In this document: positions 27,781 to 40,819 of the stretch, piece after piece
How the letters are laid out: the number at the start of each line of letters is the position of its first letter
Position numbering within the stretch: the stretch's first letter is position 1
Origin: Erysipelotrichaceae bacterium
GTDB lineage: Bacteria; Bacillota_I; Bacilli_A; Erysipelotrichales; Erysipelotrichaceae
Length of the DNA stretch: 64,000 nt
Reading direction: 5' to 3'
Assembly: GCA_030528645.1 (NCBI GenBank)
Contig: JAUMYM010000001.1
Location: 147,842 to 211,841, forward strand
Made by a program: the position numbers and the translations under genes
The notes under the pieces: generated by a model
The model's database searches: none
Told to the model about the DNA's origin: nothing
What the model saw: only the letters and a program-made list of their open reading frames with translations

Positions 27781-27808
27781 AAAACGATTACCTAGGTAAT
27801 CGTTTTTA
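27780..27808. terminator. Bidirectional terminator between the cysE operon and the HPr gene
   Basis: AAAACGATTAC pairs with GTAATCGTTTT around the tetraloop CTAG. T-runs on both sides serve both converging genes. Confidence 0.85.
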
Positions 27809-27809
27809 C

Positions 27810-28136
27810 TTATAGAATTTCTTTTTTAAATGTAGTATCAATACCGGCACTTGAAATACGATCTTTCGCTACTTCAATAATACCTTCATGAATTAATGTT
27901 TTTCTAATTGTTTCGCAAGCTAACTCTTCATCTTCCCCTACACATTCGACTTCAATTTCAACATGTGTTGGAATACCTAAAGAAATTAAATTCATAATTG
28001 ACTTAACATCTGCTTGTTTCCCATTATATTTAATTAAAATTTGACTTTGAAAACAATTAGCCGCATTAACAACAACCACTGCCGGTCTTGAGTGCATACC
28101 CACAGGATCTGTTACGACTGCTGTAAAACCTTTCAT
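27810..28136 (-). CDS. HPr-family phosphocarrier protein with C-terminal extension
   Basis: With the ATG at 28136 (seven bases after AGGAGG; two further in-frame ATGs lie too close to it) the catalytic His falls exactly at position 15 (VGMHSRPA) and the regulatory Ser at 46 (VKSIMNLISLGI), the canonical HPr numbering. It therefore carries phosphate between enzyme I and PTS permeases, and Ser46 should be target of HPr kinase in catabolite repression. The protein has 108 residues, about 20 more than usual; the extra C-terminal part (IEVAKDRISSAGIDTTFKK) is not part of the known fold. No ptsI is adjacent. Confidence 0.85.
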   Translation of the reverse strand: MKGFTAVVTDPVGMHSRPAVVVVNAANCFQSQILIKYNGKQADVKSIMNLISLGIPTHVEIEVECVGEDEELACETIRKTLIHEGIIEVAKDRISSAGIDTTFKKEIL

Positions 28137-28249
28137 CATCATACCTCCTACTCCACTAGATTATAACATAAGAATCTTCAATATACGAACCCCATTTGTA
28201 TTCTTTTGACAAAATAATAAGATAAATACCCTTATTTTTATAAAATGAA

Positions 28250-28278
28250 TTGACATCGTATCTTATAGAGTTTATGAT
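28250..28278 (+). promoter_or_regulatory. Promoter of the cold-shock gene
   Basis: TTGACA (28250-28255) and TATGAT (28273-28278) are separated by 17 bp. The predicted start near 28285 gives an untranslated leader of about 93 bases. Confidence 0.8.
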
Positions 28279-28303
28279 ATATAAGTGTAAAGCTTATACG
28301 ATT

Positions 28304-28348
28304 CACATCAATGATATGCGTGTATAGTTTCATTGATGTGTTTTTATT
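28304..28348 (+). promoter_or_regulatory. Leader hairpin of the cold-shock gene, terminator-like
   Basis: CACATCAATGA (28304-28314) pairs perfectly with TCATTGATGTG (28330-28340) and is followed by TTTTTATT. It could be a transcription attenuator or a temperature-responsive structure between promoter and ribosome site. Confidence 0.55.
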
Positions 28349-28377
28349 AGGTCGTACAATGGTTATGGAGGAAGTAG

Positions 28378-28578
28378 ATGAGCACAGGTAAAGTAAAATG
28401 GTTCAATCCTGAAAAAGGATATGGCTTCATTACTGCTGAAGACGGACAAGATGTATTCGTACACTATTCAGCAATTAACACTGAAGGTTTCAAATCTTTA
28501 GATGAAGGCCAAGCTGTATCATTTGATGTAACAGAAGGTTCACGTGGACCACAAGCTACAAATGTTACAAAACTATAA
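28378..28578 (+). CDS. Cold-shock protein (CspA/CspB family)
   Basis: The 66-residue single OB-fold protein has RNP1 KGYGFI (about 13-18) and RNP2 VFVHYS (about 26-31), near-identical in plan to bacterial CspB. It binds single-stranded RNA/DNA and melts RNA structure in the cold or in rapid growth. GGAGG lies before ATG at 28378. It has a strong promoter, a long structured leader and a terminator of its own, as usual for csp genes. Confidence 0.96.
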   Translation: MSTGKVKWFNPEKGYGFITAEDGQDVFVHYSAINTEGFKSLDEGQAVSFDVTEGSRGPQATNVTKL

Positions 28579-28620
28579 TAGCACTCAGGTATTGTCATAC
28601 AAGTAATAAAGCTATTAAGA

Positions 28621-28651
28621 AAGAAGAAGAGAAACCTCTTCTTCTTTTTTG
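28621..28651 (+). terminator. Terminator of the cold-shock gene
   Basis: AAGAAGAAGAG (28621-28631) pairs with CTCTTCTTCTT (28636-28646), loop AAAC, followed by a T-run. Confidence 0.85.
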
Positions 28652-28703
28652 TTTGCCACTAACAATTTAAAAGGAAGTTTGCTATGATAAAAAAGAGGTA
28701 ACT

Positions 28704-29828
28704 ATGATCACTCTACCAGAATACATTAAAAAAATACTAACAACATTAAATACTCATAACTATGAAGCCTTTGTTGTAGGAGGTTCTATTCGTAATGCGT
28801 TATTAAACCTACCTATTGTAGATTACGACATCACAACCAACGCCAAACCGCATGAACTATTAGGGTTGTTTAAAGAGTATCCATGTTTAACACATGGAAT
28901 GAAACATGGTACCATTACGATTATCGTAGAAAACCATCCTGTTGAAGTTACAACCTATCGCATTGAAGGTAACTATATTAACCATCGTTTTCCATCCACC
29001 GTTGAATTTACAACCTCTTTACAAGAAGACTGTAGACGAAGAGACTTTACCATCAATGCATTATGTTATCATCCGAATACCGGTATTCTTGATTACTTCA
29101 ATGGATTAAAAGATTTACATCACCAATGCATCCGTTGTATTGATGATCCATTTGCACGCTTTGAAGAAGATGCCCTAAGAATTCTTAGAGCCATCCGCTT
29201 TGCAAGTCAACTGCACTTTACGATTGAAGATACAACCAAACAAGCCATTTTTGAAAAACAAGGCTTGCTTAACCACATATCAAATGCTCGTTTACTACAA
29301 GAAGCCAACCATATTCTATGTAGTCAACATCCGGATATCTTTTTAGATTATCCAAAGATTTTATACTTTTTATTTCAAGTCCATACGATAGATGAAACCA
29401 TGAACCACCTACCAAAGAGCTTGCCATTACGTTTAGCCCATTTACTAAAAGATCATAAAGACTATAAAACGATTTTAAAACAACGACAATACGATAAGAA
29501 AACCATAAAACAAGTTGATGCCATCATCCATCAACAACATAATCCCTTAGATCAACAAGGAGCCCTCATGCTTTTACAAAACTATCCCAAGGAGTATCCA
29601 CTCATCCTACAATATCTATGTAGTCTGCGTGGTTTAAACTATCAAAATGAATTAGATAAACTACATACCATTTCCATATACGATGTAAAACACTTAGCCA
29701 TTACCGGTAAGGATTTACCTACCAGTATTGATCCAAAACAACGTAGTTTCGTTTTAAAAACTCTTTTGGAATTTGTCATAAATAAAAAAATCAACAATAC
29801 AAAAGAAGACTTGCTAGACTATATAAAA

Positions 29829-29843
<15 letters not shown>
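28704..29843 (+). CDS. cca: CCA tRNA nucleotidyltransferase
   Basis: The 379-residue class II nucleotidyltransferase adds or repairs the 3' CCA of tRNAs. The head domain has GGSIRNALL (26-34) and catalytic Asp40 and Asp42 (VDYDITT), motif HGTITI, motif CRRRDFTINAL (about 111-121) and the neck ARFEEDALRILRAIRFA. It lacks an HD domain and is on the short side. GAGG precedes ATG. It stands alone with a terminator right after the stop. Confidence 0.9.
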
Positions 29844-31205
<1,362 letters not shown>

Positions 31206-31231
31206 TTACCATTATTATCATACACTATCTT

Positions 31232-32038
31232 TTATCTTTTTGATAAAAATTCTTTCGCACGTTGTACCATAAATAATGCTTCGTTTTCTTTTTCTAACAA
31301 CGCACAACAATCATACGCTTTTTTTCTTTGATCACTACTTAACGCATGTAGAAAACGATAATACGTATAACGTAATTCATCAAAACGATGATCTCCTTTT
31401 ACCCTATCAAAATACGTTTCTTTCTCTGTTGCCGACAACGTCTTTAGTGCACGTAACTCCTCAGCAACTTTTTCTCTTAACGCAAAATTCTTCTTATATA
31501 AAATTAACTTCTCCATTTGTTGTTGACATTGTGCTATACCATCATAATCCTTTAACTCAAAGGATACCAAACCATAATAATGATAATACATAATCTTTAA
31601 TACATCATACTGTAACACATTAGAATCCATCACCTTCAATTGTTGAAGTGCTTCATTAAAATTTCCTAGGGAATAACGATACATAATGAAACACAACTGA
31701 TACAAGTGTTTTGTCTGATTTGACAGAAAGATACCATTTCCCTTTTGTATACGTTGATAAAAAGATAAGGGATCTACCCCTTCATACAAACGATAAACAA
31801 TTGAAAGATGATGCCAAAAACGAATGTTTCTTATAATAGAAAACACTTTATCAATCACAAAATAACCACAAAAATGAACAAGTAATCGCAACCACTTATT
31901 CTCTATCAACGTAGAAATATGCCCAATTACAAGCAAAATCCCAAAACCAATAGAAAAGACAACCGCATTCATAAGCCACATAATAAGTGGATGACTACCA
32001 CGATTATAAGAATACAACTTCTTAGCAGAACTTAACAT
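31232..32038 (-). CDS. Hypothetical membrane protein with a helical C-terminal domain
   Basis: The 268-residue protein starts at ATG 32038, six bases after GGGAAGG; an ATG two codons earlier touches that site. Two membrane helices lie near residues 18-40 and 50-68. The remainder (about 85-268) is alpha-helical with paired Tyr/Leu positions (YRYSLGNFNEALQQLKVMD, MYYHYYGLVSFELKDYDG) that look like TPR-type helix pairs. The family is not recognised. It follows rpoC after a terminator and is separated from gdhA by 41 bp. Confidence 0.6.
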   Translation of the reverse strand: MLSSAKKLYSYNRGSHPLIMWLMNAVVFSIGFGILLVIGHISTLIENKWLRLLVHFCGYFVIDKVFSIIRNIRFWHHLSIVYRLYEGVDPLSFYQRIQKGNGIFLSNQTKHLYQLCFIMYRYSLGNFNEALQQLKVMDSNVLQYDVLKIMYYHYYGLVSFELKDYDGIAQCQQQMEKLILYKKNFALREKVAEELRALKTLSATEKETYFDRVKGDHRFDELRYTYYRFLHALSSDQRKKAYDCCALLEKENEALFMVQRAKEFLSKR

Positions 32039-32099
32039 ATACATCCTTCCCTTTCTTATTTTCTTTATTGTATCACAGAATATTTCTTTCTTTACCATA

Positions 32100-32125
32100 G
32101 AAAAAAGGCTAGTAAACTAGCCTTT
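32100..32125 (-). terminator. Terminator of the rpoBC operon
   Basis: AAAGGCTAG (32104-32112) pairs with CTAGCCTTT (32117-32125), loop TAAA, then six T on the minus strand, three bases after the rpoC stop. Confidence 0.9.
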
Positions 32126-32128
32126 CTC

Positions 32129-35100
32129 TTATTCAAAATATGCTTCTTTCGGTAATACTTCTTCCGGAAGTTGATGTTCTTCTTCCATCATATTTCTTAC
32201 TTCACGATCTTCAACCAATTCTAATGCACGTGCATGAATCATTTCTGTTGTTTCACGCTCAAATTTTGAACCTGTACCAGCCGGAATTAATTTACCAATA
32301 ATAACATTTTCTTTTAATCCAACTAATTTATCAACCTTACCATTTACTGCTGCATCCGTTAAGACTTTTGTTGTTTCTTGGAATGATGCCGCTGATAAGA
32401 AAGAATCTGTTTCCACGGAAGCCTTTGAAATACCTAATAATGTAGGACCAAACTTCGCAGGTTTTTTACCACTTAACAACGTATTTAAGTTAATTTCTTT
32501 CATACGTGTTAAAGATAATGTTTGACCGGCTGATAATCCTGTATCTCCTCCATCAAGCACGATGATTTTCTTTAACATTTGACGAATCATAACTTCAATA
32601 TGTTTATCTGAAATATCAATCCCTTGAGAAGCATATACACGTTTTACTTCTTTTAAGATGTAATTTTGTACTGCCAATACCCCTGCAACTTCAATTAATT
32701 CTTTCGGATTTACTTGACCTTCAGTTAGCTTATCACCAGCTTTCACTTTGGTACCAACCTTAATCCAAGAACGAATCGTTTGTGTTAAATCACACTTATG
32801 CTCAATTGATTCCTTATCATTTGATACGGTAATGCGCATACCCGTTGTACCATCTGCTTCTACGATTTCTGTAATTTCTCCATCAATCTTAGATAAAACA
32901 GCTACATACTTTGGACAACGTGCTTCAAATAACTCTTCAACACGAGGTAACCCTTGTGTAATATCTCCATCGTTACCTGAGGCAACCCCTCCTGTATGGA
33001 AGGTACGCATTGTTAACTGAGTACCAGGTTCACCGATTGATTGAGCAGCCATAATACCAATTGCTTCTCCATTTTCAACCAATTTACCTGTTGCCATATT
33101 ACGACCATAACACTTACGACATACACCTGTTGTACTATCACAAGTGAAAGTATTACGAATTAAGACTTCTTTTACACCGGCTTTTGTAATCTTTACCGCA
33201 AGCTCTTCATCCATATACGTATCTGCCGGACAGATTTCTTCTTTTGTCTCCGGATGAATTACCGCATCTTTTGTATAACGACCAACTAAACGATCAAATA
33301 ATTTTTCAATTTCTGTATTTGTTTTACGATCACGAATTTCACTTACTAAGTAACCACGATCTGTACCACAATCCTCTTCAATAACAATCACATCTTGAGC
33401 AACATCCACTAGACGTCTTGTTAAATATCCAGATTCTGCTGTCTTTAACGCCGTATCCGTTAACCCTTTACGCACCCCATGGGTAGAAATAAAGAACTCA
33501 GACACGTTTAATCCTTCACGGAATGACGAATAAATTGGAACCTCAATAATCGAAGGTTGATATTCCTTACGACTCTTTGACTGTGTTGGACGAGCCATTA
33601 ATCCACGCATACCCGCTAACTGTGTAAAGTGTGACTTATTCCCACGGGCACCAGATACCGCCATCATATTGATTGGTGATTTACGAGGTAAGTTACTCAT
33701 AACTTCATCCCCAATCACATCTTTTGTATCTGCCCAAAGCTTAGAGAAATGACGTTCCCACTCAGCAGGTGTTAATTGACCTCTTTGTAATAACTGTTGT
33801 AAAACAGCCGCTTTTTCTTTTGCTTTATCAACATACACTTGTTTATTTGGAGCAACGTTAATATCCGCTAAAGATACTGTCATACCCGCTACCGTTGAAT
33901 ACTCAAACCCTAAATCTTTAATACTATCAAGGATAACACTAGTACCTTCGGTACGATAACGTTTAAAGACTTCCGCAATCACAAGAGATAAATCTTTTTT
34001 CTTAAACTCAGGATTCAATGGCATATTCGCTACTGCTTCCTTAAGATTACTTCCTACCGGTAAGAAATACTCATCCAATGTATTCTTTAAACTTTCATGC
34101 GTTACTTTATTAATATAAGGGAAATCTTTCGGGAACATTTCATTAAAGATAACCTTACCAACTGTTGTAATTAAATATGAATTATTTTGATAATCACTAA
34201 AACATGTTTTCTTTAATGAAGAACCTAATAATGCAATACGAGTATGTAAGTGAACAATCTTTTGATCATACGCCATTAATACTTCATTGACATCTTTAAA
34301 GGCATGTCCTTCATTATCTCCAAAACGACGCCACATATCTGCTTCCGTTTCACCAATTGTCTTCGCTACTACTTCCGCTTTTTCATAGAACTCCTGAGCT
34401 GTTTCTTCCATATTTAAATAGAAGTTACCAAGCACCATATCTTGTGATGGCGTAACGATTGGCTTACCATCTTTTGGACCTAAGATATTGTTAGAACCCA
34501 ACATTAAGATTTCAGCTTCCGCACGAGCCTTTTCTGACAATGGTAAATGCACCGCCATTTGATCACCATCAAAGTCAGCATTAAACGCTGTACATACTAA
34601 TGGATGAAGACGAATCGCACGTCCTTCTACTAACTTAGGCTTAAACGCTTGAATCCCTAAACGGTGAAGCGTAGGAGCACGGTTTAGGAATACCGGATGA
34701 TGATCAATTACCTGTTCTACAATATCCCAAACACGAGCATCCAAACGATCAATTAAACGCTCAGCTGTTTTCGGATTGGATGCAATTCCTGCATTTACAA
34801 TTTCATTAATAATGAACGGTTTATACAATTGAATTGCCATTTCACGTGGAATACCACATTGATACATTTTTAAATCCGGTCCAACCGCAATAACGGAACG
34901 CCCTGAAAAGTCAACACGTTTCCCTAATAAGTTTTGACGGAAACGACCTTGTTTCCCCTTTAAACTATGCGACAATGACTTTAATGCACGTCCCCCAGCA
35001 CCGGTAACCGGCTTAGAACGACGACCATTATCAATTAAAGCATCCACTGCTTCTTGCAACATACGCTTTTCATTTTGCACAATGATAGCCGGAGTACCAA

Positions 35101-35920
35101 GCTCCAATAATTTCTTTAAACGATTATTACGTGTAATCACACGACGATATAAATCATTCAAATCACTTGTAGCAAAACGACCACCATCCAACTGCAACAT
35201 CGGTCTTAAATCCGGTGGAATTACCGGAAGCATAGTAAGTACCATCCACTCCGGTTGATTTTCCGAGTTTACAAACGCATTGATTGTCTCTAAACGCTTA
35301 ATTAACTTCTTACGCTTATCGCCTTGTGCACCTTCCAACTCTTTTACCACTTCCGCTTGTTCCGCCTTAACATCACACTTTTCAAGCAATGTACGAACCG
35401 CTTCCGCACCAGTTTGTGCAACAAACTTACCGGTACCATAAATCGCTACATTTTCACGATACTCACGTTCCGATAAGATTTGTTTAAATTGTAATTTTGT
35501 TTCCCCTGGATCAGTAACCACCCAAGATACGAAATAAACAACTTCCTCTAACGCCTTTGGCGTAATATTTAACAACAATGACATACGTGAAGGGATTCCA
35601 CGCAAATACCAAATGTGAGCCACCGGAGCTGCAAGTTCAATATGCCCCATACGTTCACGACGCACATTTGACTTTGTGATTTCAACTCCACAACGATCAC
35701 AAATAACCCCTTTATATCTTACTTTCTTATATTTACCGCAGTAACATTCCCAGTCTTTCGATGGACCAAAAATTCTTTCACAAAATAAACCGTCACGTTC
35801 CGGCTTTTGTGAACGGTAGTTGATTGTTTCCGGTTTTTTAACTTCACCATAAGACCATTCTTTAATACGTTCTGGTGATGCAATACCTACTTGTAAGGCT
35901 GCAAAATTATTAACACTCAT
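32129..35920 (-). CDS. rpoC: RNA polymerase subunit beta'
   Basis: The 1263-residue subunit has the N-terminal zinc ribbon ([19 protein letters not shown], about 60-78), the catalytic Mg-binding loop [12 protein letters not shown] (about 445-456), the trigger-loop region [11 protein letters not shown], the second Cys cluster ([13 protein letters not shown]) and MRTFHTGG. It lacks the large insert seen in E. coli beta', as in other Firmicutes. ATG at 35920 is seven bases after AGGAGG; the preceding in-frame GTG is less likely. It is 11 bases after rpoB. Confidence 0.98.
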   Translation of the reverse strand: MSVNNFAALQVGIASPERIKEWSYGEVKKPETINYRSQKPERDGLFCERIFGPSKDWECYCGKYKKVRYKGVICDRCGVEITKSNVRRERMGHIELAAPVAHIWYLRGIPSRMSLLLNITPKALEEVVYFVSWVVTDPGETKLQFKQILSEREYRENVAIYGTGKFVAQTGAEAVRTLLEKCDVKAEQAEVVKELEGAQGDKRKKLIKRLETINAFVNSENQPEWMVLTMLPVIPPDLRPMLQLDGGRFATSDLNDLYRRVITRNNRLKKLLELGTPAIIVQNEKRMLQEAVDALIDNGRRSKPVTGAGGRALKSLSHSLKGKQGRFRQNLLGKRVDFSGRSVIAVGPDLKMYQCGIPREMAIQLYKPFIINEIVNAGIASNPKTAERLIDRLDARVWDIVEQVIDHHPVFLNRAPTLHRLGIQAFKPKLVEGRAIRLHPLVCTAFNADFDGDQMAVHLPLSEKARAEAEILMLGSNNILGPKDGKPIVTPSQDMVLGNFYLNMEETAQEFYEKAEVVAKTIGETEADMWRRFGDNEGHAFKDVNEVLMAYDQKIVHLHTRIALLGSSLKKTCFSDYQNNSYLITTVGKVIFNEMFPKDFPYINKVTHESLKNTLDEYFLPVGSNLKEAVANMPLNPEFKKKDLSLVIAEVFKRYRTEGTSVILDSIKDLGFEYSTVAGMTVSLADINVAPNKQVYVDKAKEKAAVLQQLLQRGQLTPAEWERHFSKLWADTKDVIGDEVMSNLPRKSPINMMAVSGARGNKSHFTQLAGMRGLMARPTQSKSRKEYQPSIIEVPIYSSFREGLNVSEFFISTHGVRKGLTDTALKTAESGYLTRRLVDVAQDVIVIEEDCGTDRGYLVSEIRDRKTNTEIEKLFDRLVGRYTKDAVIHPETKEEICPADTYMDEELAVKITKAGVKEVLIRNTFTCDSTTGVCRKCYGRNMATGKLVENGEAIGIMAAQSIGEPGTQLTMRTFHTGGVASGNDGDITQGLPRVEELFEARCPKYVAVLSKIDGEITEIVEADGTTGMRITVSNDKESIEHKCDLTQTIRSWIKVGTKVKAGDKLTEGQVNPKELIEVAGVLAVQNYILKEVKRVYASQGIDISDKHIEVMIRQMLKKIIVLDGGDTGLSAGQTLSLTRMKEINLNTLLSGKKPAKFGPTLLGISKASVETDSFLSAASFQETTKVLTDAAVNGKVDKLVGLKENVIIGKLIPAGTGSKFERETTEMIHARALELVEDREVRNMMEEEHQLPEEVLPKEAYFE

Positions 35921-35931
35921 CACGCTACCTC

Positions 35932-38900
35932 CTACATTTCTTCATCGATACCGACAATTGCGGCTTCTTGTAATTCTTCTTCACTTCTAATTGATAAGCC
36001 ATCTTCATTGAAATCCATTGGCGCAACTACTTTTTCACTAGTACCATCGCCTTCTTCAATCTTTTCAATGCTTACTTCACTTCCATCTTCATTTAACATC
36101 TTTACATCAATCGCTAAGGCTTGAAGTTCATGTTTTAATACTCTAAATGACTCTGGAATACCTGGAGCAGGAATATTTTTGCCCTTAATAATCGCTTCAT
36201 ACGTCTTTGTACGACCATTAATATCATCTGACTTAACCGTCAAGATTTCAGCAAGTGTATGCGCAGCCCCATAAGCCTCTAACGCCCAAACTTCCATTTC
36301 CCCAAAACGTTGACCACCATTTTGAGCCTTACCACCCAATGGTTGTTGTGTTACTAACGAATAAGGACCAGTCGCACGAGCATGTAGTTTATCATCAACC
36401 ATGTGAGCCAACTTAATGTAATACATAACCCCTACTGAGATACGCTCATCATAAGCTTCTCCGGTTTGACCATCATGTAAGACAATCTTACCATCAGCAG
36501 ACACTTGTGCCTCTTCCATGATTGCTTTTAATTCTTCATTAGAAATACCATCAAATACCGGTGTTGCAAACTTAACACCTAACTTCTTAGCAGCCATCCC
36601 TAAATGAATTTCTAAGACTTGTCCAATATTCATACGTGAAGGAACCCCAAATGGATTTAACATGATATCCACCGGCGTACCATCCGCCATAAACGGCATA
36701 TCTTCTACCGGTAAAATTTTAGAGATAACCCCTTTATTACCATGACGACCCGCCATCTTATCTCCTTCTGAGATCTTACGCTTTTGAACAATATATACTT
36801 TTACAACTTCATTTACCCCAGGAGGAAGTTCATGCCCTTCGCTACGCTTAAAGATACGAATCGATTGAACAATACCAGCCCCACCATGAGGAACCTTTAA
36901 CGAATTATCACGCACTTCACGTGATTTTTCACCAAAGATTGCTAATAATAATTTTTCTTCCGGCGATACTTCCGATTGACCCTTTGGTGTAACCTTACCA
37001 ACTAAGATGTCACCCTCTTTTACTTCCGCACCAACCATAACAATACCACGACCATCTAAATGACGACATGCATTTTCACTTACGTTTGGAATATCACGCG
37101 TAATTTCTTCAGGACCAAGCTTTGTATCACGACATTCAATGTCATACTCTTCAATATGAATTGACGTATACATATCCTCTTTTACAAGACGCTCTGAAAG
37201 AATAATCGCATCTTCATAGTTATACCCATGCCATGTCATAAAGGCAATCGTAACGTTTTGTCCTAGCGCCAACTCTCCATTTTCCATTGAAGGACCATCC
37301 GCTAAGATATCCCCACGTTCAACACGCTCACCACGTTTTACAATTGGACGTTGATTTAAACATGTACCAGAGTTTGAACGTCTAAATTTTGTTAATTCAT
37401 ATTCTTTATCCCCAGTTTCTTCACTAACGATAATTTTATCCGCATCCACATAACTTACTACACCACTACCAGTAGCAACCAAACCACTACCGGCATCACG
37501 AGCAATGCGATGTTCAATACCGGTTCCTACATAAGGTGAACTAGGCTTTAATAAAGGAACTGCTTGACGTTGCATGTTGGCACCCATTAAGGCACGAGAA
37601 GCATCGTCATTTTCTAAGAATGGAATACAAGCAGCCGCAACGGAAACAATTTGTTTTGGCGAAACGTCCGCCAACTCCACTTCTTCACGAGGCACTTGTA
37701 CCGTTTCCCCTGCCACACGAACGACAACTTGATCATTGATCAACTTACCATCCACACATTCGTTGGCTTGGGCAATAACATAATCCGCCTCTTCATCCGC
37801 AGATAAATACTTATATTCTTCACTTACCACACCATTTTTCTTAACAACACGATATGGTGTTTGAATAAATCCATACTCATTAATACGAGCATACGTTGTT
37901 AAATTTGAAATCAACCCGATATTTGGACCTTCCGGTGTTTCAATTGGACAAATACGACCATAGTGTGAATTATGAACGTCACGCACTTCAAAACCGGCAC
38001 GCTCACGCGTCAATCCACCTGGACCCAATGCCGAAATACGACGCTTATTTGTTAATTCTGCTAAAGGATTTAATTGATCCATGAATTGAGACAATTGTGA
38101 AGACGAGAAGAACTCTTTAATTGCCGCAGTTAATGGACGAATATTTGTCAATGACTTTGGTGTTAAACTAGCAATGTCTGTAATAGACATACGCTCTTTT
38201 ACCACACGCTCCATACGAGCCAAACCGACACGGAATTGGTTTTGAATTAACTCACCAACCGTACGAATACGACGATTTCCTAATTGGTCAATGTCATCAT
38301 CATTACCAATACCATCCAACATGTTTAATTCATACGAATAAAACGCAATCATATCCGACATAGTAATCGTACGCTTCTTCATAAGTGGGTCAATCCCAAT
38401 CACACGCACTTCAAAATCAAAGCTATCCACAGAGGCAACACTCACCACTTGGCAAGCTGCCCCAACTAAATACACTTTTACTTTATTACCACTTGTTACT
38501 AATGATTTAATAAAACTTTCATGTTCACTGCTTAAACGATCCACCTTTGTATCCGGAATATAACGTTGCACCGCTAATTCATTATTAATATATAGATCTT
38601 CATTGTTTTCATCCACAACACGACCTAACACATAAAATCTTTGACCAAAATTTAAAACACTAGAAACAATATCTTTAGTTAAAACAACTTCCTTACCGAT
38701 AATACCGGCATAAACAGAAACCGCCGTCACTTCCTTCGCTAACAGCTCAACATCACGTTCCGTTAATACCGTACCCTTTTCTAAGAAGGCTTTCTTTAAC
38801 TCAACATCACTAGCCAAAATACGACCAATTAAACCTAATTTATACTTTGTTTCTACAACGGCAACATCCGGATGTGAAAACGTATGATTAAATGGGAAGA

Positions 38901-40053
38901 CCTCCATGTGTCCACCATGTACTAATCCTTCTTTTAATACTTCACGCTCTTTCTTTGTAATTAAGGTATTCTTCTTAACCACCAACTTACCAGTTGCATC
39001 ATAAATATTCTCTTTTAGAATATTTTTTTCCATACGCTCAATTACATTTAATTTCTTATTTAATTTATAACGACCAGCCTTTGTCAAATCATAACGCTTA
39101 TGATCAAAGAACTTCGCATTCATTAATGTAATAGAACCATCAATCGTAGGAACTTCATCCGATCTTTGGTTTTCATAGATATTCAATAACGCCTCTTGCG
39201 TTGTTTTTACTTTATCCGCCTGTAAGGTATTAATAATCTCTTCATAATTACCAAACATTGATGTATATAAATGTAAGTATTGCCCTAATAGTTCACGTTG
39301 TTCCCCATCAACCGCAACCTCTTCATACACCGGAAAATTCAAAGCCTTTAAAAACTTCTTAATTGAAACAGTCTCAAAGACATCATCCCCTGTTTCCACA
39401 TTTAAAGAAAACCCAATCGCTTTAAATAAGATCGTAGATAAAATCTTACGCTTACGATCAATTGACATATTTAAAAGACGACCAAGTGCTGTCTTTTTAC
39501 CATCCGTCATAAACTCTAACCATGTTCCACGACTTGGTATTAATTCCGCATTAAATGTATCCTTACCTGTCTTTTCTTCCGAAGCAATATCAAAATACGC
39601 CCCCGGAGAACGCACAATTTGAGATACGATAACACGCTCAGCACCATTAATGATAAACGTACCTGTATCCGTCATTAACGGAAAGTCACCTAAAAAGACA
39701 TCTTCCCACTTTGTTAATACTTCACCTGTTTCAGGATCTGTAATCTCTAACTCCATTTTAGCCTTCAGTGGAGCAGCATAGTTTGTTTCACGATATTTGC
39801 ATTCACTTACGCTATACTTAGGTGTACCAAATTCATAATCAACGAATTTAAGACGAATGTTACCGCCATAGTTTCGAATTGGATAAATATCCTCAAAAAC
39901 TTCCCTAATCCCTTCCTTGACTAGCCAGTCAAACGAAGCTGTTTGAATTTCAACAAGATCTGGAAGCTCCAAAGAACCACTTACCTTTGAATAATCACGA
40001 CGAGTCGCTTTTTTTCCTAATTCGATAATGCGAAATGTTTGTTTTTCCTTCAT
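35932..40053 (-). CDS. rpoB: RNA polymerase subunit beta, with extra N-terminal-half segment and Asn in the rifampicin pocket
   Basis: The 1373-residue catalytic subunit is about 180 longer than in Bacillus subtilis (1193, from memory). The rifampicin region [18 protein letters not shown] followed by [18 protein letters not shown] has Asn669 (codon 38047-38049) where E. coli has His526 and B. subtilis His482. Nearly all the added length lies between [11 protein letters not shown] (about 326) and [15 protein letters not shown] (about 578), so it is an insertion in the lobe region. C-terminal catalytic parts ([45 protein letters not shown]) are normal. The start at 40053 is eight bases after AAAGGA. 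Confidence 0.98.
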   Translation of the reverse strand: MKEKQTFRIIELGKKATRRDYSKVSGSLELPDLVEIQTASFDWLVKEGIREVFEDIYPIRNYGGNIRLKFVDYEFGTPKYSVSECKYRETNYAAPLKAKMELEITDPETGEVLTKWEDVFLGDFPLMTDTGTFIINGAERVIVSQIVRSPGAYFDIASEEKTGKDTFNAELIPSRGTWLEFMTDGKKTALGRLLNMSIDRKRKILSTILFKAIGFSLNVETGDDVFETVSIKKFLKALNFPVYEEVAVDGEQRELLGQYLHLYTSMFGNYEEIINTLQADKVKTTQEALLNIYENQRSDEVPTIDGSITLMNAKFFDHKRYDLTKAGRYKLNKKLNVIERMEKNILKENIYDATGKLVVKKNTLITKKEREVLKEGLVHGGHMEVFPFNHTFSHPDVAVVETKYKLGLIGRILASDVELKKAFLEKGTVLTERDVELLAKEVTAVSVYAGIIGKEVVLTKDIVSSVLNFGQRFYVLGRVVDENNEDLYINNELAVQRYIPDTKVDRLSSEHESFIKSLVTSGNKVKVYLVGAACQVVSVASVDSFDFEVRVIGIDPLMKKRTITMSDMIAFYSYELNMLDGIGNDDDIDQLGNRRIRTVGELIQNQFRVGLARMERVVKERMSITDIASLTPKSLTNIRPLTAAIKEFFSSSQLSQFMDQLNPLAELTNKRRISALGPGGLTRERAGFEVRDVHNSHYGRICPIETPEGPNIGLISNLTTYARINEYGFIQTPYRVVKKNGVVSEEYKYLSADEEADYVIAQANECVDGKLINDQVVVRVAGETVQVPREEVELADVSPKQIVSVAAACIPFLENDDASRALMGANMQRQAVPLLKPSSPYVGTGIEHRIARDAGSGLVATGSGVVSYVDADKIIVSEETGDKEYELTKFRRSNSGTCLNQRPIVKRGERVERGDILADGPSMENGELALGQNVTIAFMTWHGYNYEDAIILSERLVKEDMYTSIHIEEYDIECRDTKLGPEEITRDIPNVSENACRHLDGRGIVMVGAEVKEGDILVGKVTPKGQSEVSPEEKLLLAIFGEKSREVRDNSLKVPHGGAGIVQSIRIFKRSEGHELPPGVNEVVKVYIVQKRKISEGDKMAGRHGNKGVISKILPVEDMPFMADGTPVDIMLNPFGVPSRMNIGQVLEIHLGMAAKKLGVKFATPVFDGISNEELKAIMEEAQVSADGKIVLHDGQTGEAYDERISVGVMYYIKLAHMVDDKLHARATGPYSLVTQQPLGGKAQNGGQRFGEMEVWALEAYGAAHTLAEILTVKSDDINGRTKTYEAIIKGKNIPAPGIPESFRVLKHELQALAIDVKMLNEDGSEVSIEKIEEGDGTSEKVVAPMDFNEDGLSIRSEEELQEAAIVGIDEEM

Positions 40054-40133
40054 GTACGCCATCCTTTCTTGGGCCTAAAACCCAAAAAGTCATAAAAAAC
40101 CAAAAAAAATTTTTTTTATTATTGCAATATATT

Positions 40134-40162
40134 ATATTACACAATTTATAGCAATAAGTCAA
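40134..40162 (-). promoter_or_regulatory. Promoter of rpoBC
   Basis: TTGACT (40157-40162) and TAATAT (40134-40139) are separated by 17 bp, with the -35 inside the end of the methyltransferase gene. The leader then contains runs of A and T and a small TTGGG/CCCAA hairpin immediately before the rpoB ribosome site. Confidence 0.6.
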
Positions 40163-40749
40163 TGTTTGCCGGCTTTTAAAATAAAATAACCAGCCTCTTT
40201 GTCAATCACTTTACAATCCCCAAATATACTAGAAATTTTCACCATTGCACTTTTTGCACCATGATTCTTACGCATCACGATAAAAAGGGATCCACCTTGA
40301 TTTAAATATTGATAAGCTTCTTCAAACATACGATAGATTACTTCCTTACCGGCACGAATCGGCGGATTGATTACAATCGCATCAAACGACTTACTAACCT
40401 TACTAAAACAATCCGATTCATACACCAAGACATCCACTTTATTCAACAATGCATTACGCTTTGCCAACTTTAAAGCCCTAAGATTTACATCCACCATATC
40501 GACACTTGCCTTTGTAAACCTCTTTAAAACGATGCCCAAAGTTCCATAACCGCAACCCACATCTAAAATCGACTCACCCAACTCTTCCTTAAGCAACGCC
40601 TTTAAAAACACAAAACTACCATAATCAATTTGATCTTTTGAAAACGTCCCTCGATCACTGATAAAGGAAAAAGCCACATCATTGATATAACAAGTCAATA
40701 CTTTTTCATCATGTTGTAAATCGCTATTATTTATAAAATAATGACTCAT
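40159..40749 (-). CDS. Class I SAM-dependent methyltransferase, RsmC/YbxB-like
   Basis: The 196-residue protein has SAM motif I ILDVGCGYGTLGIVL (about 61-75), an acidic strand-2 end (VDMVDVN), and the N6/N2-type catalytic motif NPPIRAGKEV, the signature of RsmC-type rRNA guanine N2 methyltransferases. It corresponds in size and position to YbxB of B. subtilis, which lies between rplL and rpoB. The modified rRNA base is not proven for this subgroup. It starts 70 bp after rplL, beyond a weak terminator. Confidence 0.87.
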   Translation of the reverse strand: MSHYFINNSDLQHDEKVLTCYINDVAFSFISDRGTFSKDQIDYGSFVFLKALLKEELGESILDVGCGYGTLGIVLKRFTKASVDMVDVNLRALKLAKRNALLNKVDVLVYESDCFSKVSKSFDAIVINPPIRAGKEVIYRMFEEAYQYLNQGGSLFIVMRKNHGAKSAMVKISSIFGDCKVIDKEAGYFILKAGKH

Positions 40750-40770
40750 TGCTATCCCTTTCTATAATGA

Positions 40771-40797
40771 ACGAAAAGCCGAAGGTCATTCGGCTTT
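40771..40797 (-). terminator. Terminator (possibly partial) after rplL
   Basis: AAAGCCGAA (40775-40783) and TTCGGCTTT (40789-40797) form a 9-bp stem with loop GGTCA. The following T-tract is interrupted (TTTTCGTTC), so read-through into the methyltransferase gene is plausible. Confidence 0.7.
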
Positions 40798-40819
40798 CAA
40801 ATACGGATTAAAAAGTTAC

